A stretch of 64,000 nucleotides of DNA from Falsiroseomonas sp051860665 (lineage in GTDB: Bacteria; Pseudomonadota; Alphaproteobacteria; Acetobacterales; Acetobacteraceae). The notes below the pieces were generated by a model. It did not search any database and was not told the DNA's origin. It worked only from the letters and a program-made list of their open reading frames with translations. Positions 16,865-25,226 of this stretch are shown here, piece by piece. Where the stretch lies: positions 25,713-89,712 of the forward strand of contig NZ_JBHYDM010000017.1 in the NCBI RefSeq assembly GCF_051860665.1, written 5' to 3'. The position numbers and the translations under genes were made by a program. Numbering within the stretch: position 1 is the first letter of the stretch; the number at the start of each line of letters is the position of its first letter.

Positions 16865-17713
16865 CTACCGGGTGCGAAACCCCTGCGCCATCAGGAAGGG
16901 TTCCACCACCGGGCCCCAGACCGCGCTGCCGCCGCGGCCGAAGAACAGGCCGTGGCCATCGGCGCCGAAGGCCGGCAGGGCCACCAGTTGCGCGCGGCCG
17001 CCGGCGGCGGTGAAGGCCTGGTGCATGGCCCGTGCCAGCTCCGGGGCGAAGAAGCTGTCATTGGCGGTGTAGATCCACAGCGTCGGCAGCCGCGCCGTCT
17101 GGCCGAAGCGGCCGGCGGCGGCCACCAGCCTGTCGGGCGCGCAGACGCTGTTCGGCTGGCCGCCGGCCCAGCCGCCGCGGCCGCCGGCCATGTTCACCAC
17201 CGCGACCACCCCTTCCGGCGGGGCCGAGGCCAGGGCCAGCGCGCCCCAGCCACCGGCGGATTGGCCGACCACCAGCACCCCGTCCGGCCGGATACCCGGC
17301 AGGGCGCGGCCGGCGGCCACGGCGGCGGCGATATCCTGCGCCGTCTGCCGCCCGCCGGCCGCGAAATCCGGATTGGCGCAGGGCCCATAGGCTTCCGCCC
17401 AGGCTCCCGCCTCCGCCCCATAGCCGCGGCGCAGCGGCAGCAGCACGGCGAAGCCGCGGTCGAGGAACCAGCGCACCGCCTCCGCCGAGCAGGGCTGCGG
17501 CTCCATGCCGGCGCGGGCGGCGGCATTGGCGGGGGATCCGTGGTTGATGACGGCCAGCGGCACCGGCCCCGCGACATCGGGCCGGCAGAGCCGGGCCGGA
17601 ATCTCCCGCCCCGTGCCGGGGATGGCGATGCCCAGCAGCGCCGGGTCGGCGGCGGGCGCCGGACCGGCGCAGGAAGCGGCCAGCAGGGCGAGGAGAATCA
17701 GGATTTTGCGCAT
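16865..17713 (-). CDS. Lipoprotein alpha/beta hydrolase (dienelactone-hydrolase-like)
   Basis: From ATG 17713 the 282-residue product starts MRKILILLALLAASC, a lipoprotein signal with cysteine after LAAS, so it is probably anchored in the periplasm. The catalytic core shows VINHGSPANAAAR (oxyanion region), the nucleophile elbow VGQSAGGWGALAL and a late FGADGHGLFF histidine segment. An internal aspartate in IYTANDSFF fits the third catalytic residue. It resembles the dipeptidyl-peptidase/dienelactone hydrolase group; the substrate is unknown. The reading frame is open far upstream to 18115, but that part is antisense to smpB and not real. Confidence 0.8.
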   Translation of the reverse strand: MRKILILLALLAASCAGPAPAADPALLGIAIPGTGREIPARLCRPDVAGPVPLAVINHGSPANAAARAGMEPQPCSAEAVRWFLDRGFAVLLPLRRGYGAEAGAWAEAYGPCANPDFAAGGRQTAQDIAAAVAAGRALPGIRPDGVLVVGQSAGGWGALALASAPPEGVVAVVNMAGGRGGWAGGQPNSVCAPDRLVAAAGRFGQTARLPTLWIYTANDSFFAPELARAMHQAFTAAGGRAQLVALPAFGADGHGLFFGRGGSAVWGPVVEPFLMAQGFRTR

Positions 17714-17769
17714 CGGCACGGCTCCAGCATCTCGCGGGAGCCTGCCCGTCATTGCGGCACCGTGTCGAG

Positions 17770-17812
17770 GTGCCCCCACCCAACCAGCCCACCGCCCCCA
17801 ACCGGGGGAGGG
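17770..17812. repeat. Degenerate copy of the GC-rich intergenic palindrome
   Basis: Between the lipoprotein hydrolase and smpB the sequence has a CCCACCCAACC run followed by a CCCCC / GGGGG inverted repeat near 17793-17808 and a GGGCTTC tail. The same ingredients occur in the repeats at 43801, 52912 and 53030. It looks like a shortened member of that family. Confidence 0.45.
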
Positions 17813-17820
17813 CTTCGATG

Positions 17821-18312
17821 CTAGCCCCGGTCGCGCATCAGCCGGGCCTTGTCGCGCGACCAGTCGCGTTCCGCGATGGCGGCGCGCTTGTCGTGCTTCT
17901 TCTTGCCCTCGCCCACGCCGAGCAGGATTTTTGCGACGCCCCGCTCGTTGAACTGGATGGCCAGCGGCACCAGCGAGATGCCGTCCCGGGCGATGCTGGC
18001 GGACAGTTCCTTCACCTGCTTGCGGTGCAGCAGCAGCTTGCGGGGGCGGCGCGGCTCGAAGCTCGCCACATGGCTGCCGGCCTGCCATTCGGGGATATAG
18101 CAGTTGAACAGCCACATCTCGCCGTCGCGCTCGCCGGCCCAGGCCTCGGTGAGCGTGGCCCGGCCGGAGCGGAGCGACTTCACCTCCGGCCCCACCAGCA
18201 TCACGCCGGCCTCGATCTCCTCGCCGATCTTGTAGTCGAAGCGCGCCTTGCGGTTCTGGGCGGCGATGCCGTGGCTGATCAGCGCGCTTTTCTTCTTCCT
18301 GGGCTCCGCCAT
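17821..18312 (-). CDS. smpB: SsrA-binding protein SmpB
   Basis: Binds tmRNA and delivers it to stalled ribosomes for trans-translation. The 163-residue product has the family blocks NRKARFDYKIGEEIEAGVMLVGPEVKSL in shortened form (NRKARFDY, EVKSLRSGRATLTEAW), the WLFNCYIPEW segment and a basic C-terminal tail GEGKKKHDKRAAIAERDW that inserts in the decoding centre. The start overlaps the dapA stop by one base (TGATG), the common dapA-smpB pairing. No tmRNA gene was seen in the window. Confidence 0.96.
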   Translation of the reverse strand: MAEPRKKKSALISHGIAAQNRKARFDYKIGEEIEAGVMLVGPEVKSLRSGRATLTEAWAGERDGEMWLFNCYIPEWQAGSHVASFEPRRPRKLLLHRKQVKELSASIARDGISLVPLAIQFNERGVAKILLGVGEGKKKHDKRAAIAERDWSRDKARLMRDRG

Positions 18313-19190
18313 CAGTTCAGCAATCCGGCCCCCGTCATGGCGGCGCGGACGCGGCTGCGCGTCGACTCCGCCACGGGGGCCATGGGCAGGCGGCAGAAAT
18401 CGGTGCCGTGGCCGAGCAGGCTGGCGGCGAGCTTCACGGGGCCGGGGGAGGTCTCGCAGAACATCGCGTCATGCACCGGGGTCAGCCGGGCCTGGATCGC
18501 CTGCGCGTCCTTGATGCGACCTTCCGCCCAGGCGTCATGCATCTCCCGGCACAGGCGGGGGGCGATATTGGCGGTGACGCTGATGCAGCCATGCCCGCCG
18601 GCGGCCAGGAAGGCGAGCGCCGTATGGTCCTCCCCCGAAAGCTGGCAGAAGTCCGGGCCGATGGCGGCGGTGGTGTGCAGCGGGCGGGTCAGGTTCGCGG
18701 TCGCATCCTTCACGCCCACGATATTCGGGTGCTTCGCCAGCCGCGCCATGGTCTCCACCGACATGTCCACCACGCTGCGCGGCGGGATGTTGTAGATGAT
18801 GATGGGCAGGTCCACCGCATCGGCGATGGCCATGAAGTGGCGGTACATGCCTTCCTGGGTCGGCTTGTTGTAATAGGGCGTCACCACCAGCGCGGCGTCC
18901 GCGCCGGCAGCCTTGGCATGGCGCGTCAGGTCCACCGCCTCCGCCGTGCTGTTCGACCCCGTGCCGGCGATCACCGGCACGCGGCCGGCGGCGGCGGCGA
19001 TGCAGAGATCGACCACCTGGTGGTGTTCCGCATGGCTCAGCGTCGGGCTTTCGCCGGTGGTGCCCACCGGAATCAGGCCCTGCGTGCCCTCGGCGATCTG
19101 CCAGGCGACGAAATCGGAAAACGCTTTGGCGTCCAGGGACCCATCGGCGTGCATGGGCGTGATCAACGCCACGAGCGATCCCCTGAACAT
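18312..19190 (-). CDS. dapA: 4-hydroxy-tetrahydrodipicolinate synthase
   Basis: Condenses pyruvate with aspartate semialdehyde in the lysine/diaminopimelate pathway. With ATG 19190 the product has 292 residues, the family length. It begins MFRGSLVALITPMHADG, carries VGTTGESPTLSHAEH, AGTGSNSTAEAVDL, the YYNKPTQEGMYRHF segment with the catalytic tyrosine and the Schiff-base lysine in VGVKDATANL. The frame is open to 19574, but those residues overlap the divergent transglycosylase. It is the first gene of a dapA-smpB unit. Confidence 0.96.
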   Translation of the reverse strand: MFRGSLVALITPMHADGSLDAKAFSDFVAWQIAEGTQGLIPVGTTGESPTLSHAEHHQVVDLCIAAAAGRVPVIAGTGSNSTAEAVDLTRHAKAAGADAALVVTPYYNKPTQEGMYRHFMAIADAVDLPIIIYNIPPRSVVDMSVETMARLAKHPNIVGVKDATANLTRPLHTTAAIGPDFCQLSGEDHTALAFLAAGGHGCISVTANIAPRLCREMHDAWAEGRIKDAQAIQARLTPVHDAMFCETSPGPVKLAASLLGHGTDFCRLPMAPVAESTRSRVRAAMTGAGLLN

Positions 19191-19296
19191 GTTTTTCCTG
19201 CCGTGCTCAAGCTGATGAAGGGGAGAGAGAGTAATGGCCCCCCTGCCCTGCGACAAGGGCGCGAGACCCGCGGCGTTTTGCGCTAGACTGCCGGGC

Positions 19297-21255
19297 ATGC
19301 GCCGTATCCCCCTGCTTCTCCTGCTCCTCACCCTCGCCCTGCCAGCCCAGGCGCAGCCCTGGGCCAGCGATTCGGCGCGTGCCGCCGGCCGCCAGGCGCT
19401 GGAGGCGGTGCGCCAGAACCGCTTCCTGGAGGCCGACAGCCTGTCGCTGGCCGCCGATCCCGTGGTGCGCAAGCTGGTGGTCTGGAGCCGGGTGCAGAAC
19501 CGCCAGGGCGGCGCCAGCGCGGCCGAGATCGTCGGCTGGCTGGATGCCAATCCGGACTGGCCGATGCCCATCACGGTCGCGATCCGGGCGGAGGAGGCGC
19601 TGGTCGGCGAGGCCGATGACGCCCTGGCCCTGCGCCAATTCGCCCGCAGCGCGCCGCGGACCCTGGCGGGCGTCCAGCGCTACGCCGATGCCCTGTCCCG
19701 CGCCGGCCGCACGGCGGAGGCCGCGGCCGCACTGCGCGCCGGCTGGCGCGAGGCCGATGGCGACAGCTTTTCGGAAGCCGACTTTCTCGCCCGCAATGCC
19801 GCGGCGCTGACCGCCGAGGACCACTGGCAGCGCGCGGACCGGCTGTTCTGGGCCGGCCGGGCCGATGGCGCCGCCCGCGTGCTGCCGGTGCTGGATGCGC
19901 GCCGCCGCGCGGTGCTGGAAGCCCGCCTCGCCGCCCGCGCCGGCACTTTTGCCGGCACGCCGACCGATATCGGGGTGGCGCATGATGTGGCCCGCAACCT
20001 GCGCCGCGCCGAGCGCGATGCCGAAGCGGCTGCCGTCTGGAACGCCGCCGAGCCGCTGCAGCGCGACCTGACGCCGGAGGCGCAGCGCGCCATCTGGGTG
20101 GAACGCCAGGTGCTGTCGCGCAAGCTGCTGCGCCTCGGCGACCCCGCCAGCGCCTATCGCCTGGCCGCCAATCACGGCCAGGTCGAGGCCGGGGAGCCCC
20201 GGCAGGAGGGCGAGTTCCTGGCCGGCTTCATCGCGCTGCGCCGGCTGAACCAGCCGGCCCAGGCGCGGGCGCATTTCGCCCGGGTCGGCGAGGGCAGCCG
20301 CAGCGTCATCACCCGTGCCCGCAGCGCCTATTGGGAAGGCGCGGCGCTGGCCACGCTGGGCCAGGCGGCGCAGGCCCAGGCGAGGTGGCAGGAGGCCGCG
20401 ACCCTGCCGGTGGCCTTCTACGGACAGCTCGCCAGCGTCTCGCTCGGCGAAAGCCCGGCCCAGCTCGCGGCGCGGATCGGCGCCATCCCCTCCCCGGCGC
20501 CGGACCAGGCGGCGGGGCTGCGCTTCCTCGGGCGGGACCTGGTGCGGGCGGTGATCGCGCTCGCCGATCTCGGCCAGTCCGACCGGGCGCGGATCTTCCT
20601 GCTGCGGCTGGAGGAGCTTTCGCCCGAGGCCTCCGAACATTGGCTGGTGGCGCGCCTCGGGGTCGCCATCGGACGGCCGGACCACGCGGTCTGGATCGCC
20701 CGCCGCGCTGGCGCCGATGGCGTGATGCTGCTGGAGGATGGCTGGCCCACCCCCTACCCAGCCCCGACCGATGGCGCGGAGCCGGCGCTGGTGCATGCCA
20801 TCACCCGGCAGGAGAGCAATTTCGACCTCTCGGCCGTCTCCTCCGCCAATGCGCGGGGGCCGATGCAGCTGCTGCCCTCCACCGCCGCGGGCGTCGCGCG
20901 GCGGCTGGGCGTGCCGCATACCACGGCGATGCTGACCACCGACGCCGCGCATAACCTCCGCCTCGGCAGCGCCTTCATCAACGACCTGCTCGGCCGCTTC
21001 AGCGGCGCCATGCCGCTGGCCGCCGCCGGCTACAATGCCGGCCCCGGGCGGGTCGACCAGTGGCTGTCCACCTATGGCGACCCGCGCGCGGCGGACGGGC
21101 CGCATATCCTGGACTGGATGGAGCAGATCCCCTTCTCGGAGACCCGCAACTACGTCCAGCGGGTGATCGAGAATGTCGTGGTCTATCGCGCCCGCAACCC
21201 GGCCACCGGCGACCAGCCGCATCCGCTCGCCAGCCTGATGGCCGGCCGCCGATGA
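19297..21255 (+). CDS. Soluble lytic murein transglycosylase (Slt70-like)
   Basis: Periplasmic peptidoglycan-cleaving enzyme. From ATG 19297 it begins MRRIPLLLLLLTLALPAQAQ, a clear signal peptide with cleavage at AQAQ. The bulk (residues 20-480) is an alpha-helical superhelix rich in TPR-like repeats. The C-terminal catalytic domain shows ITRQESNFDLSAVS with the catalytic Glu near residue 506, GPMQLLPSTA and AAGYNAGPGRV. At 652 residues it matches the alphaproteobacterial Slt length. The divergent dapA start is 106 bases away; the hydrolase downstream overlaps by 4 bases. Confidence 0.94.
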   Translation: MRRIPLLLLLLTLALPAQAQPWASDSARAAGRQALEAVRQNRFLEADSLSLAADPVVRKLVVWSRVQNRQGGASAAEIVGWLDANPDWPMPITVAIRAEEALVGEADDALALRQFARSAPRTLAGVQRYADALSRAGRTAEAAAALRAGWREADGDSFSEADFLARNAAALTAEDHWQRADRLFWAGRADGAARVLPVLDARRRAVLEARLAARAGTFAGTPTDIGVAHDVARNLRRAERDAEAAAVWNAAEPLQRDLTPEAQRAIWVERQVLSRKLLRLGDPASAYRLAANHGQVEAGEPRQEGEFLAGFIALRRLNQPAQARAHFARVGEGSRSVITRARSAYWEGAALATLGQAAQAQARWQEAATLPVAFYGQLASVSLGESPAQLAARIGAIPSPAPDQAAGLRFLGRDLVRAVIALADLGQSDRARIFLLRLEELSPEASEHWLVARLGVAIGRPDHAVWIARRAGADGVMLLEDGWPTPYPAPTDGAEPALVHAITRQESNFDLSAVSSANARGPMQLLPSTAAGVARRLGVPHTTAMLTTDAAHNLRLGSAFINDLLGRFSGAMPLAAAGYNAGPGRVDQWLSTYGDPRAADGPHILDWMEQIPFSETRNYVQRVIENVVVYRARNPATGDQPHPLASLMAGRR

Positions 21256-22088
21256 GCCGCGTTTTTGTGACCGCGCGGGATGGGCTGAAGCTCGCCGCGC
21301 TGGACCATGCGGGGCCGGAGGGGCGCACGCCGATCCTGTGCCTGCCGGGCCTGACCCGCACGGCCGAGGATTTCGATGCCCTGGCCGCCCGGCATGCCGG
21401 CAAGCGACGGGTGCTGGCGCTGGATCATGCGGGGCATGGGGAGAGCGGGCGGGCGGAGAGCGTGGCGCGCTACGGCATCCAGCACAGCCTGGGCGATGTG
21501 CTGGACTGCATGGCGGCGCTGCACTGCCACCACGCGGTGATCGTCGGCACCAGCTATGGCGGCATCCTCGCGATGATCCTCGGCATTCTGCGCCCCACCG
21601 CGCTGGCCGGCGTGGTGCTGAACGACGTCGGGCCGAAGCTGGAGCCGGTGGCGCTCGGCCATGTGCAGGATTTCGTCGGCCGCGACCCCGCTTTGCCAGG
21701 GCTGGAGGCGGCGGTGGCGCATCTCAAGGCCACCCTGCCGCCTATGGTGATGGACGAGGCCGCCTGGCAGCGCTTCGCCGCCGGCACCTACCGGGCCGGT
21801 CCGGACGGGGCCTGGCATCCGCGCTGGGATATCCGGATCGCCCAGGCCATGCAGGGCGCCGGCGCGATGCCCGACCTCTGGCCCGCCTTCGGGGCGCTGG
21901 CGCATGTGCCGGTAATGCTGCTGCGCGGCGCGCTTTCGGAACTGCTGTCGGAAGACACCGCGCTGCGCATGGGCGAGGCGCGGGCCGACATGCGCTTCGT
22001 CGAGGTGGCCGGCACCGGCCATTGCCCGACGCTGGAGGAGCCCGAGGCGGTGGCCGCCCTCGACGCCTTCCTCGACCGCATCCCATGA
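21252..22088 (+). CDS. Alpha/beta hydrolase
   Basis: A 278-residue hydrolase with LCLPGLTRTAEDF (oxyanion region), ALDHAGHGESG and the nucleophile elbow VGTSYGGILAM with Ser101. The C-terminal histidine lies in VAGTGHCPTLEEP. No signal peptide is seen. It resembles general esterase or haloalkane-dehalogenase-like hydrolases, and the substrate is unknown. The ATG overlaps the transglycosylase stop by 4 bases (ATGA) and its own stop overlaps pgpA in the same way, so the genes form one translationally coupled transcript. Confidence 0.85.
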   Translation: MSRVFVTARDGLKLAALDHAGPEGRTPILCLPGLTRTAEDFDALAARHAGKRRVLALDHAGHGESGRAESVARYGIQHSLGDVLDCMAALHCHHAVIVGTSYGGILAMILGILRPTALAGVVLNDVGPKLEPVALGHVQDFVGRDPALPGLEAAVAHLKATLPPMVMDEAAWQRFAAGTYRAGPDGAWHPRWDIRIAQAMQGAGAMPDLWPAFGALAHVPVMLLRGALSELLSEDTALRMGEARADMRFVEVAGTGHCPTLEEPEAVAALDAFLDRIP

Positions 22089-22531
22089 CCCCTGCCCTTT
22101 TGGTGGCGACGCTGGGCGGCGTCGGCCGGCTGCGGCCGGGGCCGGGCACCTGGGGCTCGGCCCTCGTGCTGCCGGCGCTGTGGCTGGGGCCTGTGGCCTG
22201 CCTCGGCCTGGCCGCGCTGTGCCTTGTCGCGGGCTGGTGGGCGGCCGGCGAGGTGCTGCGCGACGGCGTGGAAGACCCGGGCTGGTTCGTGGCGGATGAG
22301 GGGGCGGGCATGCTGCTGGCGCTCGCCGCCCTGCCGGCCGCGACCCTGCCGGGCGCGCTGCTGGCCTTCGCCCTGTTCCGTCTGCTGGACATCACGAAGC
22401 CCTGGCCGGTGTCCTGGTTCGACCGGCAGCCCGGCGCCTTCGGCGTGATGCTGGATGATGTGATGGCCGGCGCCCTGGCCGCCGCCGCCCTGCTGGCCTT
22501 TCATGCCCTGGTCCCGGGAGTCCTCGCCTGA
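22085..22531 (+). CDS. pgpA: Phosphatidylglycerophosphatase A
   Basis: Dephosphorylates phosphatidylglycerol phosphate in the inner membrane, the last step of phosphatidylglycerol synthesis. The 148-residue product has the PgpA pattern: an N-terminal GGVGRLRPGPGTWGSALVLP, acidic VADEGAGMLLAL, LFRLLDITKPWPVSWFD and VMLDDVMAGALAAA. Three to four hydrophobic segments are visible. Start and stop overlap its neighbours (ATGA and TGATG). Confidence 0.93.
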   Translation: MTPALLVATLGGVGRLRPGPGTWGSALVLPALWLGPVACLGLAALCLVAGWWAAGEVLRDGVEDPGWFVADEGAGMLLALAALPAATLPGALLAFALFRLLDITKPWPVSWFDRQPGAFGVMLDDVMAGALAAAALLAFHALVPGVLA

Positions 22532-23028
22532 TGCTGTCCGAAGCCACATTGCAGGACGCCGCGGCACTGCTGGGGGAACTGCAGGCCCGGAACCTCACCC
22601 TCGCCACCGCGGAATCCTGCACCGGCGGGCTGATCGCGGCGGCGCTGACCGCCATCCCCGGCTCCTCCGCCACCCTGCTGGCCGGCTATGTCACCTATTC
22701 GAACGCGGCCAAGACCGCGATGGTCGGCGTGCCCGCGCCGATGATCGAGACCCTGGGCGCGGTGAGCGAGCCGGTGGCGCGGCAGATGGCGGAGGGTGCG
22801 GCGCGGGAATCCGGGGCCGATCTCGCCGTCTCCTGCACCGGCATCGCCGGGCCGGGCGGCGGCAGCGCGGCCAAGCCGGTGGGGCTGGTCCACCTGGCCT
22901 GCACGCTGCGCGGTGCGCCGACGCTCGCCGAGCACCACATCTTCCCCGGCGACCGCACGGCGATCCGCGCCGCCACCGTCGCCGCCGCCTTCGCCCTGAT
23001 CCGCCGCGCCCTGGAGCATTCTGCATGA
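22531..23028 (+). CDS. pncC: CinA family nicotinamide-nucleotide amidohydrolase
   Basis: The stand-alone C-terminal CinA domain, which deamidates nicotinamide mononucleotide in pyridine nucleotide salvage. The 165-residue protein shows LATAESCTGGLIAAALT (residues 28-44), the SNAAKTAMVGVP segment and SCTGIAGPGGGSAAKPVGLV (106-125). It lacks the N-terminal MoaB-like domain of full CinA. Placement after pgpA is common in alphaproteobacteria. The start overlaps the pgpA stop by one base. Confidence 0.93.
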   Translation: MLSEATLQDAAALLGELQARNLTLATAESCTGGLIAAALTAIPGSSATLLAGYVTYSNAAKTAMVGVPAPMIETLGAVSEPVARQMAEGAARESGADLAVSCTGIAGPGGGSAAKPVGLVHLACTLRGAPTLAEHHIFPGDRTAIRAATVAAAFALIRRALEHSA

Positions 23029-24413
23029 GCCTGACCGAAGAGCTTCTCTCCACCCTGGACGCCGGCCGCGACGCGGCGGTGGCGCGCCTGGTGGACTGGC
23101 TGCGCATTCCCTCCATCAGCGCGCAGCCCGATCATGCGGCGGATTGCGTGCGCGCCGCCGAATGGGTGCGCGACCAGCTTTTGCAACTTGGCTTCACGGC
23201 CAGCCTGCGCCAGACGCCGAAGCATCCCGTGGTGGTGGCGCACCACCCCGGACCGGCGAAGGGCGCCAAGCGCCACCTGCTGTATTACGGGCACTACGAC
23301 GTGCAGCCGCCGGATCCTCTGGAGCTCTGGACCAGCCCGCCCTTCGAGCCCGCGATCGTGGAAGGCCCGCATGGCCAGCGCGTCGTTGCGCGCGGGGCGG
23401 TGGACGACAAGGGCCAGGTGCTGATGTGGATCGAGGCGCTGCGCGCCTGGCAGAAGGTCGCCGGCGGCCCGCCCTGCGCCATCACCGCCGTCATCGAGGG
23501 CGAGGAGGAAATCGGCTCCCCCAACCTCGCCCCCTTCATGGCAGCCAATGTCGATGAGCTGAAGGCCGACGTCGCCATCATCAGCGACACCGGCATGTGG
23601 GACATCGACACGCCGGCGCTCAGCACGCGCCTGCGCGGCATGTGCTTCGTGCAGCTCGACATCAGGGCGGCCAGCCGGGACCTGCATTCCGGCATGTATG
23701 GCGGCAGCGCGCTGAACCCGAACAACCTGATCACGAAGATCCTGGGTGACCTGCACGACGCGAACGGCCGGGTGAATCTGCCGGGCTTCTACGACGGCGT
23801 GCCGGAGCTTTCGCCCGAACTGCGCGCGCAATGGCAGGCGCTGGGCTTCTCGGAACACGATTTCCTGGGCGCCATCGGGCTTTCGGTGCCGGTCGGCGAG
23901 AAGGACCGCGGCGCGCTGGAACGCCTCTGGGCGCGGCCGACGGCCGATATCAACGGCATCTGGGGCGGCTATACCGGCGCCGGCAGCAAGACCGTGATTC
24001 CCAGCGAGGCCCACGCCAAGATCACATTCCGCCTCGTCCCCGGCCAGCACCACGAGAAGGTCTTCGACGCCTTCAAGGCTTTCGTGAATGCGCGGCTGCC
24101 CGCGGATGCCACGGCCACCTTCCAGGGCGGCGGCGCCAGCCCGGGGATCGAGGTGCCGGCGGACAGCGAATTCGTGAAGGCAGCCCAGGCGGCGCTGGCC
24201 GACGAATACGGCAAGCCCGCCGCCATGATCGGCTGCGGCGGGTCCATCCCCATCGTCTCCTCGATGAAGGAGGTGCTGGGGCTCGACACCGTGCTGATGG
24301 GATTCGGGCTGGAGGACGACCAGGTGCATAGCCCGAACGAGAAGTTCGACATGCGCTGCTTCCACCAGGGCGCCCGCAGCCATGCGCGGCTGCTGGCGAA
24401 GCTGGCCGGGTAG
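23025..24413 (+). CDS. M20 family metallopeptidase (dipeptidase-like)
   Basis: A di-zinc peptidase of the M20/CNDP group, 462 residues. Metal and active-site motifs are all present: YGHYDVQPPDPLELW, ARGAVDDKGQVLMW, VIEGEEEIGSPNL, and late ligands at SDTGMW and GLEDDQVHSPNEKF. The dimerisation domain in the middle carries SRDLHSGMYGG. These enzymes act on dipeptides or similar amide substrates in the cytoplasm; no signal peptide is present. The ATG overlaps the pncC stop by 4 bases. It is the last gene of the 19297-24413 transcript and is convergent with the GntR gene. Confidence 0.92.
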   Translation: MSLTEELLSTLDAGRDAAVARLVDWLRIPSISAQPDHAADCVRAAEWVRDQLLQLGFTASLRQTPKHPVVVAHHPGPAKGAKRHLLYYGHYDVQPPDPLELWTSPPFEPAIVEGPHGQRVVARGAVDDKGQVLMWIEALRAWQKVAGGPPCAITAVIEGEEEIGSPNLAPFMAANVDELKADVAIISDTGMWDIDTPALSTRLRGMCFVQLDIRAASRDLHSGMYGGSALNPNNLITKILGDLHDANGRVNLPGFYDGVPELSPELRAQWQALGFSEHDFLGAIGLSVPVGEKDRGALERLWARPTADINGIWGGYTGAGSKTVIPSEAHAKITFRLVPGQHHEKVFDAFKAFVNARLPADATATFQGGGASPGIEVPADSEFVKAAQAALADEYGKPAAMIGCGGSIPIVSSMKEVLGLDTVLMGFGLEDDQVHSPNEKFDMRCFHQGARSHARLLAKLAG

Positions 24414-24420
24414 CGCCCGC

Positions 24421-25107
24421 CTACCCCGCGCCTCGCGCGCGGGGTACCTGCAGCAGATGCGCCTCGATCCCCTGGCGCAGCGCCTCGAGCGGGCCGGGTT
24501 CGGCGATCTGGTCCTGGATGAACTGGCGCAGCGCGCGATGCTGCGTCACCACCGCGGCCAGGTCATCGTCGCGATACTCCGGCCGGCTGAAGATGATGAG
24601 CGCATGCCGCGCGATCGCCTCCCATAGCGTCAGCGTGATGCCCTTCCCCGCCGCCTGGCCGATGGCACGATGGAAGGCGAGGTCGGCACGCAGGGAGCCC
24701 AGCTTCTCGCCCCGCCTGGCGGCCCCCTCCAGCTCCGCGATCGCGGCATCCAGCACCGCCACATCGGCCTGGCCGGCGCGCCAATGGGCGATGGCATCGC
24801 GCAGCAGCAGGCATTCCAGCATCAGGCGCAATTCCATGATGCGGGCGATCATCTCGGCATCGAAGGCGGCGACACGGAAGCCGCGCCGGCCGCCGGTCAG
24901 GATGCCCTGGGTATGCAGCACCTTCAGCGCCTCCCGCGTCGGCACGCGGCTGACGCCGAGTTCGGCCGCGATCGTCGCCTCCACCACCCGTTCATCCGGC
25001 AGCAGGCGCCCGAGGGCGATCGCCTCCGCCACCGCATCGGCGATCATCTCCGGCAACGGCACCAGCGCGGAGCGCCAGGCCGACCGGCCGCGCCGGAATG
25101 TCGTCAT
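24421..25107 (-). CDS. GntR family transcriptional regulator with FCD ligand domain
   Basis: A 228-residue regulator if started at ATG 25107, which follows a GGAAGG element; the frame is open to 25176. The winged helix-turn-helix includes LPDERVVEATIAAELGVSRVPTREALKVLHTQGIL, and the C-terminal FCD domain has the metal-binding histidine pattern LRADLAFHRAIGQAAG plus HRALRQFI and EAHLLQV. FCD regulators usually repress a divergent catabolic operon and are released by its substrate. It is divergent from the amidohydrolase at 25227, which makes that operon the likely target. Confidence 0.92.
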   Translation of the reverse strand: MTTFRRGRSAWRSALVPLPEMIADAVAEAIALGRLLPDERVVEATIAAELGVSRVPTREALKVLHTQGILTGGRRGFRVAAFDAEMIARIMELRLMLECLLLRDAIAHWRAGQADVAVLDAAIAELEGAARRGEKLGSLRADLAFHRAIGQAAGKGITLTLWEAIARHALIIFSRPEYRDDDLAAVVTQHRALRQFIQDQIAEPGPLEALRQGIEAHLLQVPRARGAG

Positions 25108-25226
25108 CCGCCCTTCCCAAAGATAATCACCGAAAACCTCTTGCCGTGTCTGCGGTCCCGGATCAACGTATAACAATCGGGAGAGCGTCCAGTCGGCTTG
25201 GTCAATGGCTGCGGCATGACAGTGTC
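25108..25226. promoter_or_regulatory. Divergent control region between GntR regulator and catabolic operon
   Basis: This 119-base gap is less GC-rich than its surroundings and holds both promoters. A TATAAC-like -10 element lies at 25169-25174 on the + strand, but the nearest TTGCCG (25141) is 22 bases away, too far for a standard promoter. No perfect GntR/FCD operator palindrome was found by eye; the GATCAACGTATAACAATC stretch is the most A/T-rich part and the best operator candidate. Confidence 0.4.

Noticed and set aside
19207..21222. A 671-codon open frame on the - strand over the lytic transglycosylase
   Set aside because: Mirror of a strongly supported gene; the residues show no fold-like pattern.
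25141..25174. A sigma-70 promoter from TTGCCG and TATAAC
   Set aside because: The spacing is 22 bases, too long for a standard promoter, so only the control region was annotated.
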